Source: Microbispora sp. ZYX-F-249
Lineage (GTDB): Bacteria; Actinomycetota; Actinomycetes; Streptosporangiales; Streptosporangiaceae
Assembly (NCBI RefSeq): GCF_039649665.1
Contig: NZ_JBDJAW010000007.1
Span: forward strand, 62,001-126,000
Direction of reading: 5' to 3'
DNA: 64,000 nucleotides
Shown: positions 18,598 through 26,609 of the stretch, in pieces
How the letters are laid out: the number at the start of each line of letters is the position of its first letter
Position numbering within the stretch: the stretch's first letter is position 1
Position numbers and translations under genes: made by a program
Notes under the pieces: generated by a model
What the model was told of the DNA's origin: nothing
Databases searched by the model: none
Seen by the model: only the letters and a program-made list of their open reading frames with translations

Positions 18598-19424
18598 TGC
18601 GCACTCCCCGCCTGGCTCTTGATGTACTGGTCGAACTCGGCCTGCGGGACGAGCTTCACGGAGAACAGCATCTTGCTGTGGTCGCTGCCGCAGAGCTCGG
18701 CGCAACGGCCGACGAAGACGCCCGTCTTGTCGAGCGTCGTGATCTGGAAGTGGTTGTGCACGTTGCCCGGGAAGACGTCCTGCTTGAACAGGAACGCCGG
18801 CACCCAGAACGAGTGGATGACGTCGGGCGAGTGCAGGTCGAACTGCACCTGGGTGTTGACCGGCAGCACGAGCTGCGGACCCTGCGGGGTCTGCTCGCTC
18901 TGCTTGCTGAGGTCCACCGGCACACCCGCGACCACGGCCTTCTGGCCCTGGTACTCGGTGGTGAAGCGCCAGCTCCACTGGTAGCCCTCGACGGCCACCT
19001 TGACCGGGGCGGCCTTGGTGATCCGCGTGACCTCGGTCTCGTCACGGGCCGTGAAGTAGAAGAAGACCGCGACCATGATGACCGGGACCACCGTGTAAAG
19101 GATCTCGATCGGCAGGTTGTAGCGCACCTGCGGAGGCAACTGGTCGGGACTGTTCTTCTTCTTCCGGTGGAAGATGCACGCCCACAGGATCAGTCCCCAG
19201 ACGACCACGCCGGTGGCGAGAGCCGCGATCCAGCTCCCGTTCCAGAGCGTCTGGATGATGCCGGCCTGCTTGGTGACACCTTCCGGCATGCCCCCACGGG
19301 ACCATTGATCGATCGCCTGGTTGCTACACGCCGTGCCGGACGCCACCAGCAGCGCCACGGCGGCGGCTCCGGGCAACCGGCGGCGTGCCCACGGTCGCCG
19401 TGTCGTACGGCGGGTCGGACTCAC
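18594..19424 (-). CDS. ctaC: Cytochrome c oxidase subunit II
   Basis: 276-residue subunit that accepts electrons at the binuclear CuA centre. It has a lipoprotein-type signal ([11 protein letters not shown]), two membrane helices ([19 protein letters not shown] and [16 protein letters not shown]) and an outer cupredoxin domain. CuA ligands are His in SPDVIHSFW and [14 protein letters not shown] (two Cys, Glu/His and Met). GTG 19424 is the chosen start; longer forms reach 19508 but add an unlikely leader. It heads the minus-strand cta operon and is divergent from the cysteine desulfurase. Confidence 0.93.
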   Translation of the reverse strand: MSPTRRTTRRPWARRRLPGAAAVALLVASGTACSNQAIDQWSRGGMPEGVTKQAGIIQTLWNGSWIAALATGVVVWGLILWACIFHRKKKNSPDQLPPQVRYNLPIEILYTVVPVIMVAVFFYFTARDETEVTRITKAAPVKVAVEGYQWSWRFTTEYQGQKAVVAGVPVDLSKQSEQTPQGPQLVLPVNTQVQFDLHSPDVIHSFWVPAFLFKQDVFPGNVHNHFQITTLDKTGVFVGRCAELCGSDHSKMLFSVKLVPQAEFDQYIKSQAGSAQ

Positions 19425-19598
19425 GGATCGCCTACCCCACAGATGAAGCCCAAGAGTTCCTCTCCTGGGCGGTTTTTCCAATTGACCCTTAGGTGAGACC
19501 GGCACCAACCTTCCGGCCGGTCTGCCCTTTACTTGGTTGAGTTCACGCTGGGGGACACATTAGCGCGGACCGGCGCCGCCCCCCTGACCAGCCCCCGT

Positions 19599-19604
19599 TA
19601 ATGT
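19599..19604 (+). promoter_or_regulatory. Leaderless -10 box of the cysteine desulfurase gene
   Basis: TAATGT ends 7 nt before the GTG start at 19612, the spacing expected for a leaderless actinobacterial transcript. No clear -35 box is visible. Confidence 0.55.
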
Positions 19605-19611
19605 CTCAACT

Positions 19612-20745
19612 GTGGCCTACCTGGACGCGGCTTCGACCGAACCTCTCCATCCCGCGGCCCGTGACGCCCTGCTGGCGGCGATCGACGCCGGTTGGGCCGA
19701 TCCCGCCCGCCTGTACGGCACGGCGCGCCGCGCCCAGATGTTACTGGAGCGCGCGAGGGCGGAGGTAGCCGAACTGATCGGCGCCCGGCCCGACGAGGTG
19801 TCGTTCACCTCGTCGGGGACGCAGGCCGTCCACCTCGGGGTGCTCGGCACGCTGGCCGGCCGCCGCCGGGCCGGGACGCGCCTGGTGGCGGGCGCCGTCG
19901 AGCACTCCAGCGTCCTGCACGCGGGCGAGCTCCACGAGCGCGCGGGCGGCGAGGTGGAGCTCGTGGGCGTGAGCCGTACGGGCCGGGTGGACGCGGGCGC
20001 GTTCGCCGAGGCCGTCGCGCGGCCCGGCACGGCCCTGGCGTGCCTGCAGACGGCCAACCACGAGGTGGGGACGCTCCAGCCGGTGGAGGAGGCGGCGCGG
20101 GCCTGCCGGGAGGCGGGCGTGCCGCTGCTGGTCGACGCCGCCCAGTCGGCGGGCCGCATGCCCCTCCCCGAGGGCTGGTCGGTCCTCACCGCGAGCGCGC
20201 ACAAGTGGGGCGGCCCGGCGGGGGTGGGCGTGCTGGCGGTGCGCAAGGGCGTGCGCTGGCGCTCGCCGCTGCCGGAGGACGAGCGGGAGCGGCGGCGCGT
20301 GCCGGGGTTCGAGAACGTGCCGGCGATCGTGGCCGCCGCCGCGGCGCTGCGTGCCCGGACCGAGGAGGCGGAGGCCGAGGGCAGGCGGCTGTCGGCCCTG
20401 GTCGACCGGATCCGCGCCCAGGTGCCCCTCCTGGTGCCCGACGTGGAGGTCGTCGGCGCCCCGGTCCTGCGGCTGCCGCACATCGTGACGTTCTCCTGCC
20501 TGTACGTCGAGGGCGAGGCGCTGCTGACCGAGCTCGACAAGGCCGGTTTCGCCGTCTCGTCCGGAAGCTCCTGCACGGCGAGTACGCTTCGTCCATCGCA
20601 CGTCCTGGAGGCCATGGGCGTGCTTACGCATGGGAATGTGCGGGTATCGCTGCCCCGTGGCGTGTCCGAGGACGACATCGATCGCTTCCTCGCGGTGCTC
20701 CCGGACATCGTGCGGCGGATCCGGTCGAGCTTGGGGGTGCACTGA
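19612..20745 (+). CDS. Cysteine desulfurase-like class V aminotransferase
   Basis: 377-residue PLP enzyme of the NifS/IscS family, expected to take sulfur from cysteine as a protein persulfide. The PLP Lys is in SAHKWGGPAG (about K198), the conserved His in NHEVGT and the cofactor Asp in LVDAAQS. The flexible loop carries SSGSSCTAS with the active Cys near 321. The stop overlaps the start of the TusA-like gene (TGATG), so the two are coupled and probably act as donor and relay. The start is GTG 19612, with TAATGT 7 nt upstream. Confidence 0.9.
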   Translation: MAYLDAASTEPLHPAARDALLAAIDAGWADPARLYGTARRAQMLLERARAEVAELIGARPDEVSFTSSGTQAVHLGVLGTLAGRRRAGTRLVAGAVEHSSVLHAGELHERAGGEVELVGVSRTGRVDAGAFAEAVARPGTALACLQTANHEVGTLQPVEEAARACREAGVPLLVDAAQSAGRMPLPEGWSVLTASAHKWGGPAGVGVLAVRKGVRWRSPLPEDERERRRVPGFENVPAIVAAAAALRARTEEAEAEGRRLSALVDRIRAQVPLLVPDVEVVGAPVLRLPHIVTFSCLYVEGEALLTELDKAGFAVSSGSSCTASTLRPSHVLEAMGVLTHGNVRVSLPRGVSEDDIDRFLAVLPDIVRRIRSSLGVH

Positions 20746-21074
20746 TGTGGCGCAGACGGACGGGCGGCGGCGCCCGGCGGTCTCCCGACGCGGACCGGGC
20801 GGCGGAGCGGGCCGAGCCCGCCGCGCCGGCCCGGCCGGCGGAGCCGCCCGCGCTGACGATCGACGCGCTGGGCCGCAAGTGCCCGATCCCGATCATCATG
20901 CTGGCCGAACGGATCAACCAGGTGGCGACGGGCGGCGTGGTCGCCGTACTGGCCGACGACCCCGCCGCGTTCACCGACGTCCCGGCCTGGTGCCGGTTGA
21001 AGTCACACGAGCACGTGGGGAGCTACGAGCTGCCCCAGGGCGGCTGGTCCATCCACGTGCGCCGCAACTACTGA
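20745..21074 (+). CDS. TusA-family sulfurtransferase
   Basis: 109-residue protein. After a ~36-residue Arg/Ala/Pro-rich leader it has the TusA core LTIDALGRKCPIPIIML, in which the Cys of the CPxP motif (C46) is the persulfide carrier. The fold continues with VVAVLADDPAAFTDVPAWC and GSYELPQGGWSIHV. It overlaps the cysteine desulfurase stop by one base. Known TusA proteins pass sulfur from a desulfurase to thiolation or cofactor pathways; the acceptor here is unknown, but Fe-S and cofactor genes follow downstream. Confidence 0.88.
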   Translation: MWRRRTGGGARRSPDADRAAERAEPAAPARPAEPPALTIDALGRKCPIPIIMLAERINQVATGGVVAVLADDPAAFTDVPAWCRLKSHEHVGSYELPQGGWSIHVRRNY

Positions 21075-21099
21075 AGCCGCGCCTGCCGGTTCAGCGGTC

Positions 21100-22086
21100 T
21101 CAGGCGTGGTGGAATCGGGCGTGCCCGGCCACCTCGGCGGCCGCGTCCGACCCGTAGGCGGCGGCGAACCGCTCCATGAAGACCCGCCGGCCCAGCTCGT
21201 ACTCCTGGCAGCCGACCCGCTCCAGCACGTGCGTGGCGGTGAGGTTGCCGAGCTGTCCGCAGCGCTCCAGGGACAGGCCCCAGGCGAGCCCGGAGAGGAA
21301 CCCGGCGCGGAAGGCGTCCCCCACGCCGGTCGGGTCGGCCTTGCCCAGCTCGGGCGCCGGCGGGATGTGCAGCGACGGCTCGCCCTTGCGGTCGATCCTG
21401 GCGCCCTTGGGGCCGAGCGTCGTCACCCGTACGCCGACCCGGTCCAGGATCTCCTCGTCCGACCAGCCGGTCTTCTGCGCGATCAGGCCCAGCTCGTAGT
21501 CGTTGCTGAACAGGTACGCCGCGCCCTCGACGAGCTGGCGGATCTCCTCGCCGGGCATGCGGGCGAGCTGCTGCGACGGGTCGGCGGCGAACGGGATGCC
21601 CCGCTGGCGCGCCTCGTCGGTGTGCCGCACCATAGCCGCCGGGTCGTTGGGGCTGATGAGAACCAGGTCGAGCCCGCCGAGACGCTCGGCGATCGGGCCC
21701 AGCTCGATCTCCCTCGCCTCCGCCATCGCGCCGGTGTAGAACGAGGCGATCTGGTTGTGGTCCTCGTCGGTGGTGCACAGGAATCGCGCGGTGTGGTGCA
21801 GCTCGGACACGTGGACCGACGCGCAGTCGACACCGTGGCGCTCGAGCCAGGAGCGGTAGTCGGCGAAGTCGGTGCCCACGGCGCCGACCAGGATCGGGGT
21901 GAGCCCGAGGCAGCCCATGCCGAAGGCGATGTTGGCCGCGCATCCGCCACGGCGGACCTGCAGATCGTCGACGAGGAACGACAACGACACCCGGTCGAGC
22001 TGCTCGGCGATGAGCTGGTCGCCGAAGCGGCCGGGGAACGTCATCAGGTGGTCGGTGGCGATGGAGCCGGTGACGGCGATGCGCAC
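21100..22086 (-). CDS. adoK: Adenosine kinase (ribokinase/PfkB family)
   Basis: 328-residue sugar/nucleoside kinase. The start IAVTGSIATDHLMTFPGRF, the VSLSFLVDDL segment, AADPSQQLAR and RVTTLGPKGA match M. tuberculosis AdoK (Rv2202c), the unusual bacterial adenosine kinase, almost word for word from memory. The catalytic site is DPTGVGDAFRAGF with the base Asp. GTG 22086 has GAGGAG 9 nt upstream, while upstream in-frame starts to 22221 add an unlikely tail. The role is purine salvage: phosphorylation of adenosine to AMP. It is convergent with tusA and shares a minus-strand run with erpA. Confidence 0.9.
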   Translation of the reverse strand: MRIAVTGSIATDHLMTFPGRFGDQLIAEQLDRVSLSFLVDDLQVRRGGCAANIAFGMGCLGLTPILVGAVGTDFADYRSWLERHGVDCASVHVSELHHTARFLCTTDEDHNQIASFYTGAMAEAREIELGPIAERLGGLDLVLISPNDPAAMVRHTDEARQRGIPFAADPSQQLARMPGEEIRQLVEGAAYLFSNDYELGLIAQKTGWSDEEILDRVGVRVTTLGPKGARIDRKGEPSLHIPPAPELGKADPTGVGDAFRAGFLSGLAWGLSLERCGQLGNLTATHVLERVGCQEYELGRRVFMERFAAAYGSDAAAEVAGHARFHHA

Positions 22087-22252
22087 GGGGTCATTCTCCT
22101 CGTTGTCAGCATCAGGGAGACGGGGGCCGGGATGAATCCCGCCGAACCTACTGAGCGTACCGTCTCGGGACATGACGACGCCCCGCACGGAGGAATCCGT
22201 GCGGGGCGCCCGACGCATCATCCGCCGCCCGCGGCCGGGCGCGCGCTCGCCG

Positions 22253-22606
22253 TCAGTTGAACGAGTCGCCGCAGGCGCACGACCCCGTCGCGTTGGGGTT
22301 GTCGATCGTGAAGCCCTGCTTCTCGATGGTGTCCACGAAGTCGACCGTGGCCCCGATGAGGTACGGCGCGCTCATCCGGTCGGTGACGACGTTCACGCCG
22401 CCGAAGGTGGAGACCACGTCGCCGTCCATCGACCGGTCGTCGAAGAAGAGCTGGTAACGCAGGCCGGAACAGCCACCCGGCTGGACGGCCACCCGAAGCT
22501 GCAGCCCTTCCTCGCCCTGCTGCTCGAGCAGGCTCTTGACCTTGGCGGCGGCCGCGTCAGTCAGGATCAGGCCCTGCTGAGTGGTCTCGCTGCTCTCAAC
22601 CGTCAT
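22253..22606 (-). CDS. erpA: Iron-sulfur cluster insertion protein (A-type carrier)
   Basis: 117-residue A-type Fe-S carrier that hands clusters to target apoproteins. The three conserved Cys are in GGCSGLRY and GSCACGDSF. The start ILTDAAAAKVKSLLEQQ is typical of the HesB/ErpA family. ATG 22606 has GGGAG 7 nt upstream. It lies between adoK and nadA as part of a sulfur/Fe-S neighbourhood; the quinolinate synthase encoded divergently is a [4Fe-4S] enzyme and a plausible client. Confidence 0.93.
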   Translation of the reverse strand: MTVESSETTQQGLILTDAAAAKVKSLLEQQGEEGLQLRVAVQPGGCSGLRYQLFFDDRSMDGDVVSTFGGVNVVTDRMSAPYLIGATVDFVDTIEKQGFTIDNPNATGSCACGDSFN

Positions 22607-22800
22607 GTGCTGACTCCCGCGTCTGCGCCAACCGCCCATCGGGGCGGTCGATTGGTTCTGACGTCCTACCTAGACGCTACCAACACCCGTGAAGCCGTAC
22701 ACATTCCAGTGCCCCACCGGCGACCTCGCGACGAAGCAGCCGATGCGATATGTAATGATTAGTCGTCAGTTAGACGATAAGTCCCCGAGGGGGTGTGGTC
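22607..22800. promoter_or_regulatory. Divergent erpA/nadA control region with an AT-rich inverted repeat
   Basis: The stretch 22742-22780 is unusually AT-rich for this genome and contains TCGTC-agtta-GACGA (22763-22777), flanked by TTA and TAA. It lies just upstream of the nadA ribosome site (GAGGGGG at 22787-22793). NAD synthesis genes are often repressed by NrtR, NadR or NiaR proteins, so this is a candidate operator. The regulator cannot be named from the sequence. Confidence 0.4.
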
Positions 22801-23955
22801 GTGACGATCACCGAGACCGGCCTTCCGCTCTTCATCCTCGGCCAGGGCACCGACCCGCACAGCGAACGCGGCGTCGACTGCCCGGGCGAGCTGCCTCCCG
22901 CGTCCGACCCGACGCTCGTGGAGCGCGCACGCGTGGCCAAGGAGCGGCTGGGCGACCGGCTGTTCGTGCTCGGTCACCACTACCAGCGTGACGAGGTCAT
23001 CCAGTTCGCCGACGTGACCGGTGACTCGTTCAAGCTGGCCCGCGAGGCCGCCGCCCGGCCCGAGGCGGAGTACATCGTGTTCTGCGGCGTCCACTTCATG
23101 GCCGAGTCGGCCGACATCCTGACCAGCGACGCGCAGAAGGTCGTGCTCCCCGATCTGGCCGCCGGCTGCTCGATGGCCGACATGGCGACCTTCACCCAGG
23201 TCGAGGACTGCTGGGACGCCCTGGAGGACGCCGGCATCGCCGACCGGGTGGTGCCGATCACCTACATGAACTCCAGCGCGGACATCAAGGCGTTCTGCGG
23301 GCGCCACGGCGGCGCCGTGTGCACCTCCTCCAACGCCCGGCGCGCCCTGACCTGGGCCTTCGAGCAGGGCGAGAAGGTGCTGTTCCTGCCCGACCAGCAC
23401 CTGGGCCGCAACACCGCGGTGCTGGAGATGGGGCTGTCCCTGGACGACTGCGTGGTCTACAACCCGCACCGCCCGAACGGCGGCCTCACCCGGGAGCAGC
23501 TGGAGAACGCGAAGATGATCCTGTGGAAGGGCCACTGCTCGGTCCACGGGCGCTTCTCCGCCGCGTGCGTCGACGAGGTGCGCGCCCGCATCCCCGGGGT
23601 GAACGTGCTCGTCCACCCCGAGTGCCGCCACGAGGTCGTGACCAAGGCGGACTTCGTCGGGTCGACCGAGTACATCATCCGGAAGCTGGAGGAGGCCCCG
23701 GCAGGGTCCTCCTGGGCCGTCGGCACCGAGCTGAACCTGGTGCGCCGCCTGGCCGGCCGGTTCCCGGACAAGACGATCACGTTCCTCGACAAGACCGTCT
23801 GCTACTGCTCCACGATGAACCGGATCGACCTGCCGCACCTGGTCTGGGCGCTGGAGTCGCTGGCCGACGGCGAGGTCGTCAACCGGATCACGGTCGACGC
23901 GGACACCACCCACTGGGCCAAGGTCGCCCTCGACCGCATGCTCGCCCTGCCGTAA
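22801..23955 (+). CDS. nadA: Quinolinate synthase
   Basis: 384-residue [4Fe-4S] enzyme that condenses iminoaspartate with dihydroxyacetone phosphate to form quinolinate in de novo NAD synthesis. Motifs are LGHHYQRDEV at the substrate site, IVFCGVHFMAESADIL (first cluster Cys), WKGHCSVHGRF (second) and DKTVCYCSTMNRI (third). GTG 22801 has GAGGGGG 7 nt upstream; GTG 22795 is too close to it. nadB and nadC are not in the window. A perfect 20-bp hairpin follows the stop. Confidence 0.95.
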   Translation: MTITETGLPLFILGQGTDPHSERGVDCPGELPPASDPTLVERARVAKERLGDRLFVLGHHYQRDEVIQFADVTGDSFKLAREAAARPEAEYIVFCGVHFMAESADILTSDAQKVVLPDLAAGCSMADMATFTQVEDCWDALEDAGIADRVVPITYMNSSADIKAFCGRHGGAVCTSSNARRALTWAFEQGEKVLFLPDQHLGRNTAVLEMGLSLDDCVVYNPHRPNGGLTREQLENAKMILWKGHCSVHGRFSAACVDEVRARIPGVNVLVHPECRHEVVTKADFVGSTEYIIRKLEEAPAGSSWAVGTELNLVRRLAGRFPDKTITFLDKTVCYCSTMNRIDLPHLVWALESLADGEVVNRITVDADTTHWAKVALDRMLALP

Positions 23956-23968
23956 GCAGCGGCCCTGC

Positions 23969-24011
23969 GACGCGGGCGCCCCCGGAGCACGGCTCCGGGG
24001 GCGCCCGCGTC
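23969..24011 (+). terminator. Terminator after nadA
   Basis: A perfect 20-bp stem (left arm 23969-23988, right arm 23992-24011) closes a 3-nt loop 14 bp after the nadA stop. It is one of the strongest hairpins in the window and may act in both directions. Confidence 0.75.
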
Positions 24012-24106
24012 TTCGCTCCCCGCTTCGAATCCCCGCTGCTTCGAATCCCCGCTGCTTCGATCCCCGCTGCTTCGATCCCCGCTGCGAAGTCTCGCTGGGG
24101 ATTCGG
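24011..24106. repeat. Tandem 15/16-bp repeats with an inverted end copy
   Basis: Two copies of a 16-bp unit (CTTCGAATCCCCGCTG; 24023-24054) and two of a 15-bp version lacking one A (24055-24084) follow a partial copy at 24011-24022. The next 22 bp contain the same words inverted (CGAAG and GGGGATTCG), so the array can fold on itself. It fills the space between nadA and the convergent DinB-type gene. Confidence 0.75.
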
Positions 24107-24108
24107 CC

Positions 24109-24861
24109 TCAGATCCGCGCGCGCTCGCGCCAGAACCGCAGCAGCTCGTCGTCGCCGTGGACCGCGCCGGGCTCGCGCCGTCCCCACAGCGTCAGCATCA
24201 GGTCCCCGGCCGTCGGCACGCGTACGGTGACGTCGCCGGGGGCGTCGGACCGCTCGGCGGCGAACCCGTCCGGGGTGAGCCGCACGAGCCAGGCCGGGCC
24301 CGTCTCCGCCCGCCAGGAGATCGTCTCGCCGTCCCCCCTGAGCTCGGCGAGCAGGGGGCGCCACCGGGCGTACGGCAGCAGGTCGAAGAACTCGGCCATG
24401 CCGTCGAGCGCGACGTCCTCGTCCACCACCGGGGCGATCCCGAGGGCGATCTCGGCGTCCGCCCGGTGCACGACGGTCTCGTGGAGCTGGCGGCGGGACC
24501 AGAAGCGGGCACGCCGGGACCCGTCTCCCGCCCAGCCCCACACCTCGGTGTCCGGGTCGCGGCTCTTCAACGCCTCCGTGAGCACGGCGCCTCCCGCCTC
24601 CAGCCAGCCGGCGGCCTCGGCGAAGTCCTCGGGGAAGCCGTGGTCCATGGCATCGCGGTCGTACCGGCGCGGCGCGGCGTCGCGCACCATGGCGGCCGCC
24701 CATCGGTGGACGGCCCCCGTGTGCGCGACCAGGGCGCCCAGATCCCAGCCGGGACAGGTCGGGACGGGGATGGTGCCGTCCCGGCCGCGTACGGTCCCGG
24801 CCATGCGGCCGATCTCCGCGGCCGCCGCCTCGGTGTAGCGCAGGTGGGTCCACTCGGTCAT
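24109..24861 (-). CDS. Maleylpyruvate isomerase-type mycothiol-dependent (DinB-like) protein
   Basis: 250-residue protein with the mycothiol-dependent maleylpyruvate isomerase N-terminal fold: LRYTEAAAAEIGRM, PTCPGWDLGALVAHTGAVHRW (~33-53) and ARFWSRRQLHETVVHRADAE (~117-136). The His residues in HTGAVH and HETVVH are candidate metal ligands. The C-terminal part (VRVPTAGDLMLTLWGR) is the MDMPI_C-like extension. Family members use mycothiol in isomerisation or thiol transfer; the substrate is unknown. It is the last gene of the psp operon, 17 bp after pspAB, so a link to envelope or thiol stress is possible. Confidence 0.82.
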   Translation of the reverse strand: MTEWTHLRYTEAAAAEIGRMAGTVRGRDGTIPVPTCPGWDLGALVAHTGAVHRWAAAMVRDAAPRRYDRDAMDHGFPEDFAEAAGWLEAGGAVLTEALKSRDPDTEVWGWAGDGSRRARFWSRRQLHETVVHRADAEIALGIAPVVDEDVALDGMAEFFDLLPYARWRPLLAELRGDGETISWRAETGPAWLVRLTPDGFAAERSDAPGDVTVRVPTAGDLMLTLWGRREPGAVHGDDELLRFWRERARI

Positions 24862-24878
24862 GCGGGCTCCCGTGAGGG

Positions 24879-25427
24879 TCAGAGGCCGGGGGCGCCCCAG
24901 ACGGGGAACCAGCTCGCCAGCTCGGGTTCGATCTTCAGCTCGCGCTCCAGGACACCGCGCACCTGCAGTTCCAGCGCGTTGTCGCGGCGTGGTTCGCCCG
25001 CGGGGGCGAAGGGGTAGAACGTGCCGCGCTTGTAGAGGTAGACGATCGCGAGCCGCCGTCCTGAGGAATCGGCGAACGCGACGAGCGAGCACAGCAGCGA
25101 GGGGCCGAACCCGGCCGATTCCAGGGACGAGTTGGCGGCGTGCAGGTCGGTCACGAGCCCGGCCACGTCGGGGTTGCGCACCTGCAGCCAGGTGTAGCCG
25201 TAGGAGTCCCGCGAGACCTCCACCCTGCCCATCAGGGCCTGGACGTCCTGTTCGAGCCGGGCGAAGGCGCCGCCCTCGGCGGCGCGGAAGCACACCGACC
25301 CGGCGCCCGCCGGGGCGAAGCCGGTGGCGGCCTGCAGCGTGACGGCGGCGGACGGCAGCGCGAACAGCGCGTCCAGGTCGGGCCCGGCGGGCTTGGAACG
25401 GCCGAGCAGCGCGTCGAACCAGCCCAT
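24879..25427 (-). CDS. pspAB: PspA-associated protein PspAB
   Basis: 182-residue protein beginning MGWFDALLGRSKP, the conserved start of PspAB. It has no signal peptide or membrane helix. A mixed alpha/beta body (VEVSRDSYGYTWLQVRNPDV, LLCSLVAFADSSGRRLAIVYLYKRGTFYPF) matches the family as I know it. PspAB is found almost only in actinobacterial psp clusters together with htpX and pspAA, exactly the neighbours here. Its biochemical role is not established. It starts 10 bp after the htpX stop. Confidence 0.85.
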   Translation of the reverse strand: MGWFDALLGRSKPAGPDLDALFALPSAAVTLQAATGFAPAGAGSVCFRAAEGGAFARLEQDVQALMGRVEVSRDSYGYTWLQVRNPDVAGLVTDLHAANSSLESAGFGPSLLCSLVAFADSSGRRLAIVYLYKRGTFYPFAPAGEPRRDNALELQVRGVLERELKIEPELASWFPVWGAPGL

Positions 25428-25437
25428 CAGCGCCCCC

Positions 25438-26331
25438 TCACCCGCGGCCCAGCGCCGCGGAGATCCTGGACAGCTGCTCCAGCCGGCGCTCCAGCGGCGG
25501 ATGAGTCGACAGCAGCGAGGCGACGCTCTGGCCCGAGATGGCCGGCGCGAAGAAGAAGGCGTTGAACGGCTGCGCCTCGCGCAGGTCCCTGGTCGGGATC
25601 CTGCCGATCTCGCCGCTGATCTTGACCAGGGCGCTGGCCAGGGCGCTCGGCTGCTGCGTCAGCAGCGCGCCCGCGCGGTCCGCGGCCAGTTCGCGGTAGC
25701 GCGACAGCGCCCGCGTCAGCAGGAAGCTGACGGCGTAGACCAGGCCGGAGACCGCGAAGATGATCAACCCGATCGGGGGGCCGTTGTCGTTGCGCCGGCC
25801 GCCGAGGCCGGTGTAGAGCGCGAAGCGCGTCATGAGGCCGGCCACGACCCCCAGGAACGAGGCGATCGTCATCACCGCCACGTCCCGATGGGCCACGTGG
25901 GACATCTCGTGGGCCAGCACCCCTTCGAGCTCCCGGGCGTCGAGCCTGCGCAGGATGCCGGTGGTCACGCAGACCACCGCGTTCTTCCGGTCGCGCCCCG
26001 TGGCGAACGCGTTCGGGATGTCCGAGTCGGCGATCGCCACGCGCGGCTTCGGCATTCCCGCCATCGCGCTCAGCCGATCGATGATCCCGTGCAGCTCGGG
26101 GGCCTCCTGCGGCGAGACCTCCCGCCCGTGCATCGCGAACAGCGCGATCTTGTCGGACAGGAAGTACTGCGCCAGCAGGAGAGCCCCGGCGATCACGAGC
26201 ACGGTGACCGCGCGTACGCCCATCGCGACCAGGACGGCCACGAACGCGACGTAGAGCAGCCCGAGCAGGAACATCGTCACGGTCATCCGGACGGTGAGGC
26301 CGCGATCAGGGGCGAACCGCGTGGAGGACAT
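25438..26331 (-). CDS. htpX: Zinc metalloprotease HtpX
   Basis: 297-residue M48B membrane protease that degrades damaged membrane proteins. Two N-terminal helices (VTMFLLGLLYVAFVAVLVAMGV and VLVIAGALLLAQYFL) precede the zinc motif VLAHEMSHVAHRDV (HExxH). The third ligand lies in SRYRELAADRAGALLT. The start abuts the pspAA stop. Membership of the psp operon points to envelope stress. Unlike the M48-like protein at 43195, all metal ligands are intact. Confidence 0.95.
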   Translation of the reverse strand: MSSTRFAPDRGLTVRMTVTMFLLGLLYVAFVAVLVAMGVRAVTVLVIAGALLLAQYFLSDKIALFAMHGREVSPQEAPELHGIIDRLSAMAGMPKPRVAIADSDIPNAFATGRDRKNAVVCVTTGILRRLDARELEGVLAHEMSHVAHRDVAVMTIASFLGVVAGLMTRFALYTGLGGRRNDNGPPIGLIIFAVSGLVYAVSFLLTRALSRYRELAADRAGALLTQQPSALASALVKISGEIGRIPTRDLREAQPFNAFFFAPAISGQSVASLLSTHPPLERRLEQLSRISAALGRG

Positions 26332-26609
26332 CAGCCGGGAATGAGCCCGGTGTCCCCGAGCATCTCCCGCACTTCCTCGATAGAGGCGTCGGCCGGCGGC
26401 AGGATCAGCTCGGACGGCTCCAGCGAGTCGTCCGGCAGGGCCTTGCCCACGTGACGCACCTTGTCGAGCAGGGCGTGGAGCTTCGTGCGGAAGTCGTTCT
26501 CGTCGCCCGACTCGATCGCGGCTTCCAGCTCGCTGTCGAGTTCGTTCAGGACGTCGATGTCGGCGGCGCCGATCTCGACCTGTCCCTCACCCATGATTCT
26601 GACGATCAC
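26331..26609 (-). CDS. pspAA: PspA-associated protein PspAA
   Basis: 92-residue protein, MIVRIMGEGQVEI...DIDVLNELDSELEAAI, the conserved layout of actinobacterial PspAA. It overlaps the pspA stop by 4 nt and meets the htpX start, so it is translationally coupled to both. Its acidic helical body suggests a binding partner of PspA, but no function is proven. Confidence 0.88.
   Translation of the reverse strand: MIVRIMGEGQVEIGAADIDVLNELDSELEAAIESGDENDFRTKLHALLDKVRHVGKALPDDSLEPSELILPPADASIEEVREMLGDTGLIPG

Noticed and set aside
18598..18978. Upstream extension of ctaD
   Set aside because: The extension is an alternate reading of ctaC. GTG 18597, which overlaps the ctaC stop, is the natural start.
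16972..18984. 670-codon plus-strand frame across the cta genes
   Set aside because: It is antisense to ctaD and ctaC, which are certain, and it has no recognisable protein features.
24011..24106. CRISPR-like array
   Set aside because: Units are only 15-16 bp, directly adjacent without spacers, and there are no cas genes.
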